Shown: piece by piece, positions 33,929 through 44,261 of the stretch
Position numbering within the stretch: the stretch's first letter is position 1
Layout: the number at the start of each line of letters is the position of its first letter
NCBI GenBank assembly: GCA_030673105.1
Contig: DAOVJS010000003.1
Span: 1-44,474, forward strand
Length of the DNA: 44,474 nt
Source: Spirochaetota bacterium
GTDB lineage: Bacteria > Spirochaetota > B62-G9 > DRHN01
Reading direction: 5' to 3'
Notes under the pieces: generated by a model
Database searches by the model: none
Told to the model about the DNA's origin: nothing
The model's input: only the letters and a program-made list of their open reading frames with translations
Position numbers and translations under genes: made by a program

Positions 33929-35107
33929 TTATAGATGCTGAATGGATTCATCGGTTTTATTGATGCTCTTTCCCCCTCTCCTTCCTATACAGTACATATT
34001 TTCATACCCCACAGTGCCGCTTTCAAAAACGAATTTCGGTTCAAAGGCAATCACCATACCCGACTTTATGCGCCCCTCAAAACGATCACTTATCACAGGA
34101 AACTCATCCAGCTCAAGGCCGACTCCATGGCCCATAAACTTCGCCTCCCCCATATACACGTCTTGAAGACCCCTCCCGGCCACAAAATCGTTTATTTCTT
34201 TACAAATGTCAGGGATGGCCAGACCCTCTTTCACCTTCTCAAGAAATATTTCATGGCAGCCCTTTGATACACTGTGAGCTTTCTCAAATATCGGGTCAAT
34301 ACTGCCTATAGCAAAAATACGGGTACAGTCCACAATATACCCCTCATGATTAAACGCAGCATCAATTAGTATCGGCTCGCCCTTCTTCAACTTTTTGTGC
34401 CCTGAACCGGAAGGAAATGCCGCATTTATCCCGTCACCACCTCCTGACGGAGAATCCATGAAGGAGTGTTTGTACGCGCTCCTCCCGCTCAAAACCTCAT
34501 TTGAATGCACCTCCATATTGAACATCCTGGTTCTCACAATGAGGACAGAATCTTCCTTTAAAAAAAGAGCTGAGAGCTTCATGCTTAATTCAAACTCTGA
34601 AATCCCCGGTTTAATCTCATCCTTTAATTTAGTAAAAATGCTGTCCAGTCTTTTTCCGCCCTCTACCAGCAGCGATATTTCATAATTTGATTTTACAGCC
34701 CGCATATTACGTATCTCAATGGAAATGTCGACAAAACGCGCATCAGGGAAATTGGATAAAATTTTTATATACAGCTTTGCAGGGAGAACATCCATTTCAA
34801 GTCCGATTACCTCCCGCTGAAGGTTATGGTCCCGGATGTAATTATAAATCTCATTTATGTTTTCATAGCCGATAACCGTATTTATTGGAGATTCTTCCCT
34901 GGCTCTTTCAAGAGTTCTCTTAATAAAAAGCACGGGCTGGCCATCCCTCCGTACCAGTAAAACACCGTCCTGAAAGGTTCCTGTATAGTAGTACCTGTCC
35001 ACGTTCTGTACTATCAGGCAGAGGTCAATTTCATTTGCATTTAGGCATCTCTTCAAAGCTGTGCATCTTGAAAATATTTCATTTTCAGGTGTTTTCTTCA
35101 TAATCAA
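33929..35107 (-). CDS. M24 metallopeptidase, Xaa-Pro aminopeptidase-like
   Basis: A 392-residue creatinase/aminopeptidase-fold enzyme. All five dinuclear metal ligands are visible: Asp249 (ILIDAAF), Asp260 (YIVDCTRIF), His327 (GHGVGLELDE), Glu356 (AFEPKF) and Glu369 (VGYENMY). The N-terminal creatinase domain covers about 1-135. It probably trims proline-containing peptides in the cytoplasm, by family. The gene overlaps the end of mfd by 23 bp, which indicates translational coupling. An ATG two codons downstream (MKKTPEN) is an alternative start. Confidence 0.88.
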   Translation of the reverse strand: MIMKKTPENEIFSRCTALKRCLNANEIDLCLIVQNVDRYYYTGTFQDGVLLVRRDGQPVLFIKRTLERAREESPINTVIGYENINEIYNYIRDHNLQREVIGLEMDVLPAKLYIKILSNFPDARFVDISIEIRNMRAVKSNYEISLLVEGGKRLDSIFTKLKDEIKPGISEFELSMKLSALFLKEDSVLIVRTRMFNMEVHSNEVLSGRSAYKHSFMDSPSGGGDGINAAFPSGSGHKKLKKGEPILIDAAFNHEGYIVDCTRIFAIGSIDPIFEKAHSVSKGCHEIFLEKVKEGLAIPDICKEINDFVAGRGLQDVYMGEAKFMGHGVGLELDEFPVISDRFEGRIKSGMVIAFEPKFVFESGTVGYENMYCIGRRGGKSINKTDESIQHL

Positions 35108-38100
35108 AAAAATCCTTTAAAAACTCTAATTTTGCTGTATTATCCTGGAACATCCGGTATACGTAGAGAGTATTGTAATCCTTCGGCGATATACTGAACA
35201 GCCTTTTATTTTTATTAACCTTCTGTACCAATTTTATAATATCAACCCTGCTTTTTTCAAAGATCAACTGAAGCTCATTCTCCTTCTCTCTCAGGCATTT
35301 GATTCCCACATTTCTACAAAGCACTCTGAGCCTGACAACGGTAAAAAGTTCCTGAAGCTGCCAGGGGATTGCTCCAAAACGGTCAAGCAGCTCAACTTTA
35401 AACTCATCCAGCTCTTCCTCTCTCTTCATACCGGCCAGCCGCTTATAGATCTCAATCCTAAGCTTCTCGCTTTCAACATAGGTCCCGGGTATAAACCCTC
35501 TATATTTTATTTCTAAAACCGGATCAATCTCCACTTCCACTGGCTGCCCGTGCTGCAGCTCCCGTATTGCTTCGTCAAGAAGCTTCACATACATTTCAAA
35601 ACCAACGGTAAGCATATCTCCGTGCTGCTCCCTTCCAAGTATGTTGCCCGCGCCTCTGATTTCAAGGTCCTTTAACGCAATCGAATATCCGGATCCCAAT
35701 TCGGTATGATCGTTTATTACTGAAAGTCTTTTCCGGGCCTGCTCTGTGATAACTTTTCCGACAGGATACAGAAGGTACGCGTATGCTTTTCGCTTGCTTC
35801 TACCGACTCTGCCTCGCAACTGGTAGAGCTGGGACAATCCAAATCTGTCAGCCCGCTCTATAATAATCGTGTTAACGTTGGGAATATCGAGTCCGGATTC
35901 AATTATGGTCGTTGTCAACAGGGTATGGAACTCCATATCAAAGAAAGCCTTCATTATTTCTTCAAGGTCACGCTCTTCCATCCGGCCGTGGGCAATTTCA
36001 AATGTCACCTCAGGCATGAGCCGCCTGAGTGATTCAGCTTTTTCCTCAATAGTTCTTACCCTGTTGTGTACATAATACACCTGTCCGCCTCTCTCGATCT
36101 CACGCCTGATCGCTCTTTTTATTATTTCTTCATTATATTCAACCACATAGGTCTCAATCGGTATCCTGTCGCGGGGAGGAGTTTCAATAATGCTCATGTC
36201 TCTGATTTTCGTCATCGACATGTAGAGTGTTCTGGGTATGGGGGTGGCCGTCATTGTAATTACATCTACCAGCTTCCTCAACTGCTTGAACCGTTCTTTA
36301 TGCTCAACACCAAACCTCTGCTCTTCATCTATTACTACGAGCCCCAGGTCCTTAAACTTCACATCTTTCTGTATCAGACGGTGAGTTCCGATCACCACAT
36401 CAATAAGCCCGTTTTTCAGGTTCTCCAGAATTATTTTCTGCTCCCCGGGGGTTCTAAAACGCGAGAGCATTTCAACATTCAAAGGGTATAGAGAAAATCT
36501 ATCACGGAAGGTGCCGAGATGCTGTTCAGCAAGAATTGTAGTAGGAACAAGAACTGCCACCTGTTTTCCATCCATTACTGCCTTAAAAGCAGCCCGTACC
36601 GCGACCTCGGTTTTTCCAAAACCAACATCACCGCATATCAGCCTGTCCATAGGTTTTGGATTTTCCATGTCATTTTTAAGCTCCTCAATTGTCCGTATCT
36701 GGTCCGGAGTTTCTTCATACCGGAACCCTGATTCAAACTCATACTGCCACTCGGTATCTCTCGAAAAAGAATATCCTTTCTGGCTCGCACGGATTGAATA
36801 TATTTCCATTAAATCCTTTGCCAGATTCTTTACCGATTTCTTTACATGATCTTTAATTTTTTTCCATGTCCCGGAGCCCAGCCTGTCAATTCTCGGGGGC
36901 CTTCCCTTATGGCCGATATACTTCTGCACCCGGTTTATCTGGTCAACCGGAATAAATATCTCATCACCATCCCTGTACTCGATTTTAATAAAATCTTTTT
37001 CCACACCGCCTGTAGACAGTTTTTCAATGCCCCTGTAAATACCAATACCGTGCTCCACATGGACAATATAATCTCCATTATTGATGTCAAGCATCCCCTC
37101 GATCCGCTCTGATCTCACATCAAGAAATTGCCTTTTATACCTTTTTTTCCTGCTGAAAATTTCCCTGTCAAGAATGACAGCAAGCTTCATCCTGCGTGAT
37201 ATAAATCCTTCGTGTATGTCCAGAGTCATGACTATCAGTTTTCCATTGACTTTCGGCAATGCTTTAAGCACTTCCCTCAAACGATTCGTCTGGCCTTCGT
37301 AGCTTGCCCCCACAATGACGGTATATCCTTCGATCAGTAGATTTTTAATGTCTTCCTTTAAATGTTTTATCTGCCCTCTGTACCCCCTTTTCTCAGTAAT
37401 ATTAAAATCAATAAAATCACACTCAGTCTCAGGCAGAACAGACATGTTCCCGTATTTTCCCGCCTCCATCAAAAGATTATTGAGCTCAGCCATTACCCTT
37501 GCAGGAGGAAGGAGAAAAGTCTTTCCTCTTTTTTCTTTATAGAGCCTTACGGCCTCATTTTTAAAGAAATCGGCCTCTTTTGTACACTCTCTTAGAGAGT
37601 CAACTATGAAAGTATATCCACGATTCGCGTAATCTAAAATAGTGCCCGGGGGCTCATAAATCATTGATATGTAATTATCTATTCCGGGAAAGACACCGAA
37701 TTCCTTTATATTCTCCACCACTTCCCTGTTCTCTTCATCTAATATGCTTTCCAGACCCTTTTTTATTAAGGGAGTAAGAATGATTTCTCGCGCCGGCAGT
37801 ACCGTAATTCCGCTCACTTCCTCTATTGATCTCTGTGTCACATATGAAAATTCACGGATTGACTCTATAGTGTCATCAAAAAACTCTACTCTGAAAGGAT
37901 ACTCGTTCCCGTATATGAATATGTCGAGGATATCTCCACGGATTGCAAAGCATCCCTGATATGATACCCTGTCTTCCCTCTCATAACCCAGGCGGATAAG
38001 GTATCCCTCCAATTCGCTAAATGAAACATCCGCGCCTTTTATCAGCCTGATACAGCTTTGCTCAAAGATACTTTTAGGTATAAAAAAGTCTGTAAAGGTT

Positions 38101-38471
38101 CTTACAGGAAGAACAAAAACACCCCTTTGCTTTTTTACCAGCGCGTTGAGAGCGATAATTCTTTTAACAATTATTTCCTTAAAGGGTTCAGCATCATCGT
38201 AGGGAAGGGTTTCTCTGGAAGGAAATAAGAAGATTTCATTCTCTTTCAAAAATAGCGACAGATCACCGTAGAAGTCTGAAGCGTCCCTGTTGCTCCTGGT
38301 AATAAGGATAATACCGCCACTCAGTCTTTGAAAGAGCGCCGAAATAAAAAGAGCCCTTGCAGAACCGTTCAATCCTGTAAACTCGGTTCTCTTTTTTTCG
38401 AGCGTTCCGGGAATGTCTCTTATATTAAATGTACGGTCAAATAACCGTAAAAAGGTTCTGAAGTCCGTCAT
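35085..38471 (-). CDS. mfd: Transcription-repair coupling factor Mfd
   Basis: A 1128-residue ATP-dependent translocase that removes stalled RNA polymerase and recruits UvrA. The N-terminal UvrB-like module covers about 1-350. The RNA-polymerase-interaction (CarD-like) domain lies near 475-540 (NGDYIVHVEHGIGIYRG). The RecG-like motor has Walker A DVGFGKTEVAVRAAFKA, the DEEQ box LVVIDEEQRFG and motif TATPIPRTLYMS. A C-terminal TRCF domain completes it. The length is normal. It leads the group mfd, peptidase, SurA-N, argS. Confidence 0.97.
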   Translation of the reverse strand: MTDFRTFLRLFDRTFNIRDIPGTLEKKRTEFTGLNGSARALFISALFQRLSGGIILITRSNRDASDFYGDLSLFLKENEIFLFPSRETLPYDDAEPFKEIIVKRIIALNALVKKQRGVFVLPVRTFTDFFIPKSIFEQSCIRLIKGADVSFSELEGYLIRLGYEREDRVSYQGCFAIRGDILDIFIYGNEYPFRVEFFDDTIESIREFSYVTQRSIEEVSGITVLPAREIILTPLIKKGLESILDEENREVVENIKEFGVFPGIDNYISMIYEPPGTILDYANRGYTFIVDSLRECTKEADFFKNEAVRLYKEKRGKTFLLPPARVMAELNNLLMEAGKYGNMSVLPETECDFIDFNITEKRGYRGQIKHLKEDIKNLLIEGYTVIVGASYEGQTNRLREVLKALPKVNGKLIVMTLDIHEGFISRRMKLAVILDREIFSRKKRYKRQFLDVRSERIEGMLDINNGDYIVHVEHGIGIYRGIEKLSTGGVEKDFIKIEYRDGDEIFIPVDQINRVQKYIGHKGRPPRIDRLGSGTWKKIKDHVKKSVKNLAKDLMEIYSIRASQKGYSFSRDTEWQYEFESGFRYEETPDQIRTIEELKNDMENPKPMDRLICGDVGFGKTEVAVRAAFKAVMDGKQVAVLVPTTILAEQHLGTFRDRFSLYPLNVEMLSRFRTPGEQKIILENLKNGLIDVVIGTHRLIQKDVKFKDLGLVVIDEEQRFGVEHKERFKQLRKLVDVITMTATPIPRTLYMSMTKIRDMSIIETPPRDRIPIETYVVEYNEEIIKRAIRREIERGGQVYYVHNRVRTIEEKAESLRRLMPEVTFEIAHGRMEERDLEEIMKAFFDMEFHTLLTTTIIESGLDIPNVNTIIIERADRFGLSQLYQLRGRVGRSKRKAYAYLLYPVGKVITEQARKRLSVINDHTELGSGYSIALKDLEIRGAGNILGREQHGDMLTVGFEMYVKLLDEAIRELQHGQPVEVEIDPVLEIKYRGFIPGTYVESEKLRIEIYKRLAGMKREEELDEFKVELLDRFGAIPWQLQELFTVVRLRVLCRNVGIKCLREKENELQLIFEKSRVDIIKLVQKVNKNKRLFSISPKDYNTLYVYRMFQDNTAKLEFLKDFFDYEENT

Positions 38472-38571
38472 TATTTCTACATTTTAGTAATGAAATTGCT
38501 GCAAAGGTTTCACGCGTGTAATATGGTAAACATAAGCGAGATTTTGAAAAAAGTGACGGTATTTTGTAGAA

Positions 38572-38937
38572 TTAGCCCTTTTCAAGCTCCTCATCATAAA
38601 TTTCAAATATTTCTCTAGTCTTCCTTAAAAATTCAGGATTGAGCTCTACAATATTTAACCCTCTATCTTTTATCTCCCTGATAAATATTTCCGCTTTGAC
38701 CTCCACCTTCACAATAGCATTATCTTCAGCGTAGGAATCTATGATCCCGTATTTTCTTTCCTTCTTTAACTCCCTGATGATTGCTATTAAATCCTCGAAG
38801 ATTTTTATATTACGGTCAGAAGAATCATACAATTGCTGCGAAGTCCCGAATCTCTCGGCATTAACAGATGTGTCGCGAAACTTCTGTGATGTAATTTTGT
38901 AATTATAATTAAGCCGATCTCGTATATCTTCAATCAT
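38572..38937 (-). CDS. Small helical protein of unknown function
   Basis: A 121-residue charged protein (from ATG 38937) with no recognised domain, signal peptide or membrane segment. Two predicted helical stretches flank a beta-rich piece (NAIVKVEVKAEIFIREI). A slightly earlier ATG at 38946 exists, but the later one has GGGATG at better spacing. It lies 100 bp upstream of mfd in the same direction and may be co-transcribed with it. Confidence 0.6.
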   Translation of the reverse strand: MIEDIRDRLNYNYKITSQKFRDTSVNAERFGTSQQLYDSSDRNIKIFEDLIAIIRELKKERKYGIIDSYAEDNAIVKVEVKAEIFIREIKDRGLNIVELNPEFLRKTREIFEIYDEELEKG

Positions 38938-39090
38938 TGAGCACATCCCAGGTTAATGTTTTTCAAATCATCGTTAACTTCCACCTATGGTATTGATCAT
39001 TAAGTTGTAACTTATTTATTTTTATCCGATAATTATATTATAAACCAGATTACGCAATAAATTCTATCTTTTTTTGTAAAATATCTCAAA

Positions 39091-39119
39091 TTTTCAAAGT
39101 TACCTATAAGATATACTAT
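39091..39119 (+). promoter_or_regulatory. Possible promoter of the deacetylase-like gene
   Basis: TTTTCA (39091-39096), a 17-bp spacer and TACTAT (39114-39119) lie 66 bp before the TTG start, in the divergent gap 38938-39185. Each box matches consensus at 4 of 6 positions. Confidence 0.35.
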
Positions 39120-39185
39120 ACTTAAAAGATTGCAAGAATAATTTCATCATTTTTAAAATAACCAAACATTAAGTCTGGAAATCTG

Positions 39186-40019
39186 TTGCTAAAAACAAAA
39201 GGAAAACACACAAAATATACAATAATTATCGTTATAATCCTTATATTTTTTCTAATCCTTTTTTTAAAAGTACCTCATGTTATAAAAAAGAAAAAAGAAC
39301 TCCCTCCGGAGCAAAAAATTGAAGAGATAAAACCTGAAATAAAAGAGAAAGAGAAATACAGAATAGCGATAATTATAGATGATGTCGGATATCCATCAAA
39401 CAACCTGAATGAGTATAAAAATTTTAAAGGCAAACTTACTTTTGCCGTACTCCCCTTTCTTAAAGAATCAAAGGAACACGCAAATATTCTATATGATCAC
39501 GGATTTGAAATATTGATACACATACCCATGGAACCTCTAAATTACCCGCAAACAGACCCCGGTCAATATGCTCTCCTCGCAAATAATACAAAACAGGAGA
39601 TTGAAAAAAAACTAATGATGATGATAGAGGACAACCCCCACGCTGTGGGCACCAACAACCATATGGGGTCACGGGCTACACAGGAGTACCAACCAATGCT
39701 CTGGACGCTGGGCTTTTTAAAGGACAAAAACCTGTTTTTCATAGATACCCTTACCACCGCCGATTCATGCGCGTATGCAGTAGCATTAAAACTAAACGTT
39801 GATACCGCGAAAAGAGACATCTTTCTGGATAACGAGGATACCTTCTCTTCTATTAACGCACAGTTTGAAAAACTAAAAGGGATGGCAAAAGCCAATGGCA
39901 CGGCTATCGGTATTGGCCATATTAATAAAAACTATACAATAAAAGTTCTTAATTATCAACTCCCTATTCTAAAAAAAGAAAATTATACTCTCATTTTTGC
40001 TTCTGATGCTGTTATGTAA
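39186..40019 (+). CDS. Divergent polysaccharide deacetylase family protein (YibQ-like)
   Basis: A 277-residue protein with an N-terminal membrane anchor (about 11-29), a Lys/Glu-rich linker, and a divergent polysaccharide-deacetylase domain from about 58. Conserved pieces are IIIDDVGY (Asp65/Asp66), LTFAVLPFL, HIPMEPLNYP (His112) and GTNNHMGSR, all typical of the YibQ family. The substrate is unknown; an envelope glycan is likely from the location. The start is TTG at 39186, with only a weak ribosome site (TGGAA). The 239-bp gap before it separates it from the oppositely oriented mfd group. Confidence 0.82.
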   Translation: MLKTKGKHTKYTIIIVIILIFFLILFLKVPHVIKKKKELPPEQKIEEIKPEIKEKEKYRIAIIIDDVGYPSNNLNEYKNFKGKLTFAVLPFLKESKEHANILYDHGFEILIHIPMEPLNYPQTDPGQYALLANNTKQEIEKKLMMMIEDNPHAVGTNNHMGSRATQEYQPMLWTLGFLKDKNLFFIDTLTTADSCAYAVALKLNVDTAKRDIFLDNEDTFSSINAQFEKLKGMAKANGTAIGIGHINKNYTIKVLNYQLPILKKENYTLIFASDAVM

Positions 40020-40075
40020 TACCGGTTTGAGTTTTTTTTTATTATATTATCCTGATTCTAAATGTAGAGTCCATT

Positions 40076-41104
40076 TTGAAAATTCTTGGTTTAGAAACAA
40101 CCTGCGACGAAACATCCGCGTCCATTGTGGTGGATGGTAAAACCATCCTCAGCAACATTGTCGCGACTCAATTTGAATTTCACAGGAAGTACGCGGGAGT
40201 AGTACCGGAAATCGCGTCCAGAAGGCACCATGAGGTGATAAACTTTGTCATTGAAGATTCTTTGAAAGAGGCAGATCTCACTTTAAAAGATATCGATGCT
40301 GTCGCGGTTGCCTATTATCCCGGCCTTATCGGCTCATTGCTCATAGGGCTGACCGTTGCTAAAACACTGAGTTTTACCCTTGGAAAACCGCTTGTCGGGA
40401 TCAATCACCTTGAAGCCCACCTCTATTCTATTCATTTCAACAATAAAGTCGTATATCCCGTTATAGGATTAATCATTTCAGGTGGTCATACTTTACTGGT
40501 GTTGTCCGATAAAATCGGGCACTACGAGATTCAAGGGAGCACCCTCGACGACGCGATAGGCGAGGCTTTTGATAAAGTTTCAAAACATCTGGGGCTTGGT
40601 TATCCGGGCGGACCCGCAATTGAGAGTACCGCAAAGAAAGGAGACGAAAAAGCCTTCAGTTTTCCCCGCGTAATTTTAAATGGAGGATATGACCGGTATA
40701 ATTTCAGCTACAGCGGTTTAAAAAATGCTGTCATCAATCAAAGAAAGCGTTTTTTAAAACAGGGCCGGATGAATTCAGTTGAAAACATAGCTTCATCCTT
40801 TCAGGCCGCGGCAACAGATGTTCTGCTGACAAAAGCGCTATGGGCATGTAAAGACTTTAAAATCAATAGAATAGCTCTCGCGGGCGGGGTCGCGAACAAT
40901 GAGCGGATCAGATACATTTTTAAAAAGGAAAAATCCCTCATTACCTATTTTCCTGAAAAGGCTTTAACACAGGACAACGCGGCAATGATCGCGGGGCTTG
41001 CCTATCACAAATATCTAAACGGAGAAATTATGAACCTGACACTTGAACCACGATCCAGGATAGAAAATATAGTAAAGGGGAAGAGGAAAAAACATGGGAA
41101 TTGA
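40076..41104 (+). CDS. tsaD: tRNA N6-threonylcarbamoyladenosine transferase TsaD
   Basis: A 342-residue ASKHA-fold enzyme that transfers threonylcarbamoyl to A37 of ANN-decoding tRNAs, with TsaB and TsaE (not in the window). Signatures: LGLETTCDETSASIV at the start, EIASRRHHEVI with the metal-binding His residues, ISGGHTLLV, and GGVANNERIR near the C-terminus. The start is TTG at 40076. It overlaps lysS by 11 bp, so both RNA-charging or modification genes are coupled. Confidence 0.96.
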   Translation: MKILGLETTCDETSASIVVDGKTILSNIVATQFEFHRKYAGVVPEIASRRHHEVINFVIEDSLKEADLTLKDIDAVAVAYYPGLIGSLLIGLTVAKTLSFTLGKPLVGINHLEAHLYSIHFNNKVVYPVIGLIISGGHTLLVLSDKIGHYEIQGSTLDDAIGEAFDKVSKHLGLGYPGGPAIESTAKKGDEKAFSFPRVILNGGYDRYNFSYSGLKNAVINQRKRFLKQGRMNSVENIASSFQAAATDVLLTKALWACKDFKINRIALAGGVANNERIRYIFKKEKSLITYFPEKALTQDNAAMIAGLAYHKYLNGEIMNLTLEPRSRIENIVKGKRKKHGN

Positions 41105-42557
41105 AGAGAGAGATATCAGAATCGGAAAACTTAAATTGATAAGAGAAAAGGGCGTTAATCCCTACGTTGACCGCTTTGAAAAAACCCACAGCCTTTTACA
41201 GGCAAAAAAGCTGCCGCTGAATACTGAAGATGTGCGAACGGCAGGCAGGATATTGACAGTAAGGCTCTTCGGAAGGCTAATATTTGCGACCCTCAAGGAT
41301 TTTTCAGGTAAAATGCAGATTGCACTCCAGGAAAAGGTAATCGGTAAGGAAATGTTCTCCTTTTTTAAAAAATTTGTTGACATTGGAGATTTCATCGGAG
41401 TGGAAGGATCAATATTCAAAACCAGGGCAGGAGAGATCACGCTCGATACCGGTAAGTTTGAATTACTTTCAAAAACACTCAGGCCGCTTCCGGAAAAATG
41501 GCACGGACTTACAGGTCAGGAACTCATATACAGGCAGAGATATCTTGACCTTGTAATGAATGACGGTACAATAGAAAGATTCTTGAAACGAACACGCATC
41601 ATAAAATCCATCAGAGATTTCCTCGATGCAAGCGATTTCGTCGAAGTGGAGACACCTGTGCTTCAGACCAAACCATCAGGAGCAATTGCGACACCTTTTG
41701 CAACTCATCACAACGCCCTTGACCTCGACCTCTACCTTAGAATAGCTCCGGAAACCTACTTAAAGAGATGTATCGCGGGGGGGTTTGAAAAGGTTTATGA
41801 GTTCGCGAGAAGCTTTCGCAACGAGGGATTGGACCCATCCCACCTGCAGGACTTTACCATGCTTGAGTACTACGCCGCGTACTGGAACTACGAGGACAAC
41901 ATGCGGTTTACAGAGAACCTCATAAAACATGTTCTTGAAGAGGTAAATGGTTCTCTTAACCTCGTCTTTGGTGAAAAGGGGCTGAATTTTAACAAAGAAT
42001 GGCGCAGGGTCCCGATGCGTGATATCATCAAGGAAACCACCGGAATAGATTATACACTTTTTTCAAATGCTGAAGACCTGCGAAAAGAGCTAATAAAAAG
42101 AAATATAGAGATTCAAGACGTCGAAACCATGGGGTTTGGCTCGATCATCGACAGCATCTTCAAAAAAGCAGTACGGCCTGAGATTATAGACCCGCTTTTC
42201 ATAATACATCACCCCATTGAGCTGTCCCCCCTTGCGAGAAGGAATGATTCCAATCCAATGATTACTGATCGATTTCAACTTGTCGTAAATGGATGGGAAA
42301 TAGTAAATGCCTACAGCGAGCTCATTGATCCGGTTGACCAGAGAGAGAGACTTGAAGAGCAGGCAAGACTCCACAGCAAGGGCGATGCTGAAGCAATGGT
42401 GATGGACGAAGATTTTCTAACAGCAATGGAACACGGCATGCCCCCTATATCCGGCCTCGGAATGGGCATCGACCGTTTTGTCTGCCTCCTCACAAACCAG
42501 GAAAACCTGAGGGATATCATACTCTTCCCGCTGATGAAACCAGCGGGCAATGAATGA
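41094..42557 (+). CDS. lysS: Lysyl-tRNA synthetase, class II
   Basis: A 487-residue class II synthetase. It has an N-terminal OB-fold anticodon-binding domain (AGRILTVRLFGRLIFATLKD) and class II motif 1 around FVEVETPVLQ. Motif 2 is FARSFRNEGLDPSHLQDFTM and motif 3 is GLGMGIDRF. The lysine-specific RQRYLDLVMN and HNALDLDLYLRIAPETYLK segments are present. It starts within tsaD and ends 101 bp from the convergent hexokinase gene. Confidence 0.97.
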   Translation: MGIEERDIRIGKLKLIREKGVNPYVDRFEKTHSLLQAKKLPLNTEDVRTAGRILTVRLFGRLIFATLKDFSGKMQIALQEKVIGKEMFSFFKKFVDIGDFIGVEGSIFKTRAGEITLDTGKFELLSKTLRPLPEKWHGLTGQELIYRQRYLDLVMNDGTIERFLKRTRIIKSIRDFLDASDFVEVETPVLQTKPSGAIATPFATHHNALDLDLYLRIAPETYLKRCIAGGFEKVYEFARSFRNEGLDPSHLQDFTMLEYYAAYWNYEDNMRFTENLIKHVLEEVNGSLNLVFGEKGLNFNKEWRRVPMRDIIKETTGIDYTLFSNAEDLRKELIKRNIEIQDVETMGFGSIIDSIFKKAVRPEIIDPLFIIHHPIELSPLARRNDSNPMITDRFQLVVNGWEIVNAYSELIDPVDQRERLEEQARLHSKGDAEAMVMDEDFLTAMEHGMPPISGLGMGIDRFVCLLTNQENLRDIILFPLMKPAGNE

Positions 42558-42658
42558 TACATTGAACAAGCCTGTCGGTACCAGCGGATACACCGGATTC
42601 GACAAGATTAGAAGTGTATTTTTAAAATTTGCCTGTTGCTGTAAAGCAGCGTGCTCAG

Positions 42659-43972
42659 TTAGTTCGTCAATCCCGCGATCGCGGCACCTATCAAGGGCGC
42701 ATTTTCTACATTTACAAACTCATAGTACCTTTTCATGCTTTTAATAAGGAAACCTCTCAAATAATACTCCACCTTTTCTTTAAGTGTTTTTAAACCATGA
42801 AATACAGTTCCATCTGCCGTTATGCACACAGGGTAACAGGGATTTTTTCCTTTATCTGACTTGATCACCACTGAAGATAGATTTATGGCTGTTAACTTCG
42901 CCGCCCTTTCAATCAACCGGTCAATTATGTAGAATAACGCGCTCCTGTCATCATCGTTATCATCACCCAGAGAAGACGCCAGCGGATTATCTACTCCTGC
43001 CGGATACAGCATGAAATCATTTATATCCTTTGCTCCAAGACTCAAAATAGCTTTCAGCTTTTTATTTGCAGAAGTAGAAAAAAGACTGTTATCCGCAGCC
43101 GACTGTATGGTTCCGAGGCATAGTTTCCCAAAATACGCGCCGGATATCTTCTTCTCGAAAGTATACTTCCCCGGATTAATTGTGGCTTTATCAAGGGCGT
43201 CGTCGATAGCGCCCTTCGGGGCCTTTCCGAAATTTCCTGACTCAACATTTATAATCTGATTTTTATTTATATCGAGGTTTAGACCCTTTTTTATATTACT
43301 ATTCTTTTCTATATAACAGCAGTTAGTGCCTGTACCAAGTATGAAGCCCACATAACTGCCATAGACTCTCTCCAGAAAAGCTGAACGCCCGGCAAGCAGG
43401 GTCGCCACGGTATCATTCAATAATACAATATGTTTTTTATCTTTATAGCCGCGTGACCTTATCGCGGAGACAAGATTTCGCCCAACAAGCTCACCCTCTA
43501 CCTCCCTGGCCTTGATTTCCTTTGAGAAATGAATCAGCCTCCCGTCTTTATCCGGAAGAATTTCAACCGGGTAGGAAAAACAAAACCCTATTTTCCGGCT
43601 TAAATCTAAAAAATCCTCTATATATTCCGCGATAATCCTGAAAAATTCCTCTTTTGAAACTTTTCCTTCATATCCGGGCATAAAATACTTTTTAAGATTT
43701 TTTATGACCGGCTTTTTCTCTTCATTAAAATGTACCGACGCAATCCTGAAATTTGTACCGCCAGCGTCAAGCACAATAACAGGCTCATTAAGCGGAATTT
43801 CTTTATCAACGTCAATATACGTGGGAATCATCTGCAGGCTGCTTTCCCGGCCTGCCAAACCCAATTCCATTTCTTCGAGAAAAATATTTGTGTAAGTTTC
43901 AATGTCTACCTCTTCATAATCCATATGGCAACTTTTCAAGAATTCAATTACACGTTTCTCAATTTTATCCAT
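42659..43972 (-). CDS. Hexokinase (eukaryotic-type family)
   Basis: A 437-residue sugar kinase of the hexokinase 1/2 family rather than the bacterial ROK or Glk type. The phosphate-binding loop is VLDAGGTNFRIASV (about 67-80), the catalytic Asp is in LLNDTVATLLAG, and the adenosine region includes GFILGTGTNCCYIE and the late PLIGAAIAGL. It phosphorylates glucose with ATP at the head of glycolysis. Such hexokinases are known in treponemes and Bacteroidetes. ATG 43972 has AAGAGGAG upstream. Confidence 0.9.
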   Translation of the reverse strand: MDKIEKRVIEFLKSCHMDYEEVDIETYTNIFLEEMELGLAGRESSLQMIPTYIDVDKEIPLNEPVIVLDAGGTNFRIASVHFNEEKKPVIKNLKKYFMPGYEGKVSKEEFFRIIAEYIEDFLDLSRKIGFCFSYPVEILPDKDGRLIHFSKEIKAREVEGELVGRNLVSAIRSRGYKDKKHIVLLNDTVATLLAGRSAFLERVYGSYVGFILGTGTNCCYIEKNSNIKKGLNLDINKNQIINVESGNFGKAPKGAIDDALDKATINPGKYTFEKKISGAYFGKLCLGTIQSAADNSLFSTSANKKLKAILSLGAKDINDFMLYPAGVDNPLASSLGDDNDDDRSALFYIIDRLIERAAKLTAINLSSVVIKSDKGKNPCYPVCITADGTVFHGLKTLKEKVEYYLRGFLIKSMKRYYEFVNVENAPLIGAAIAGLTN

Positions 43973-44261
43973 GGCATTTTTCTCCTCTTAATTTCTCTCT
44001 GAAAAAAACAGAAGGCGCCTGCCGGCTGAATTCTATTTACAAAATTGATTTTGGCTATTAAATTCTAAATACCTGCTGTGTTCGTGATGCCGGTTTACCT
44101 ATTTTTGAGCCAACACCTACAAAAATGGGATGTCAAAATTTACCTGCGTAATGCGCTCGCCCAAGAGGTTTTAGAGCACAGGAAACAGGTGTGAGACGGC
44201 CCACCTGATATTCAGGTTCAAAATGGCCCCGGCACACGGCACAAGCGGGTTTTTTTATCAG
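43973..44261. other. Intergenic region upstream of hexokinase, 289 bp
   Basis: This region lies between the hexokinase start and the end of the nitroreductase gene, both on the minus strand. It contains no convincing gene, tRNA or promoter pair. A T-rich stretch (44250-44256) borders the nitroreductase end but lies on the wrong strand to be its terminator. Confidence 0.5.
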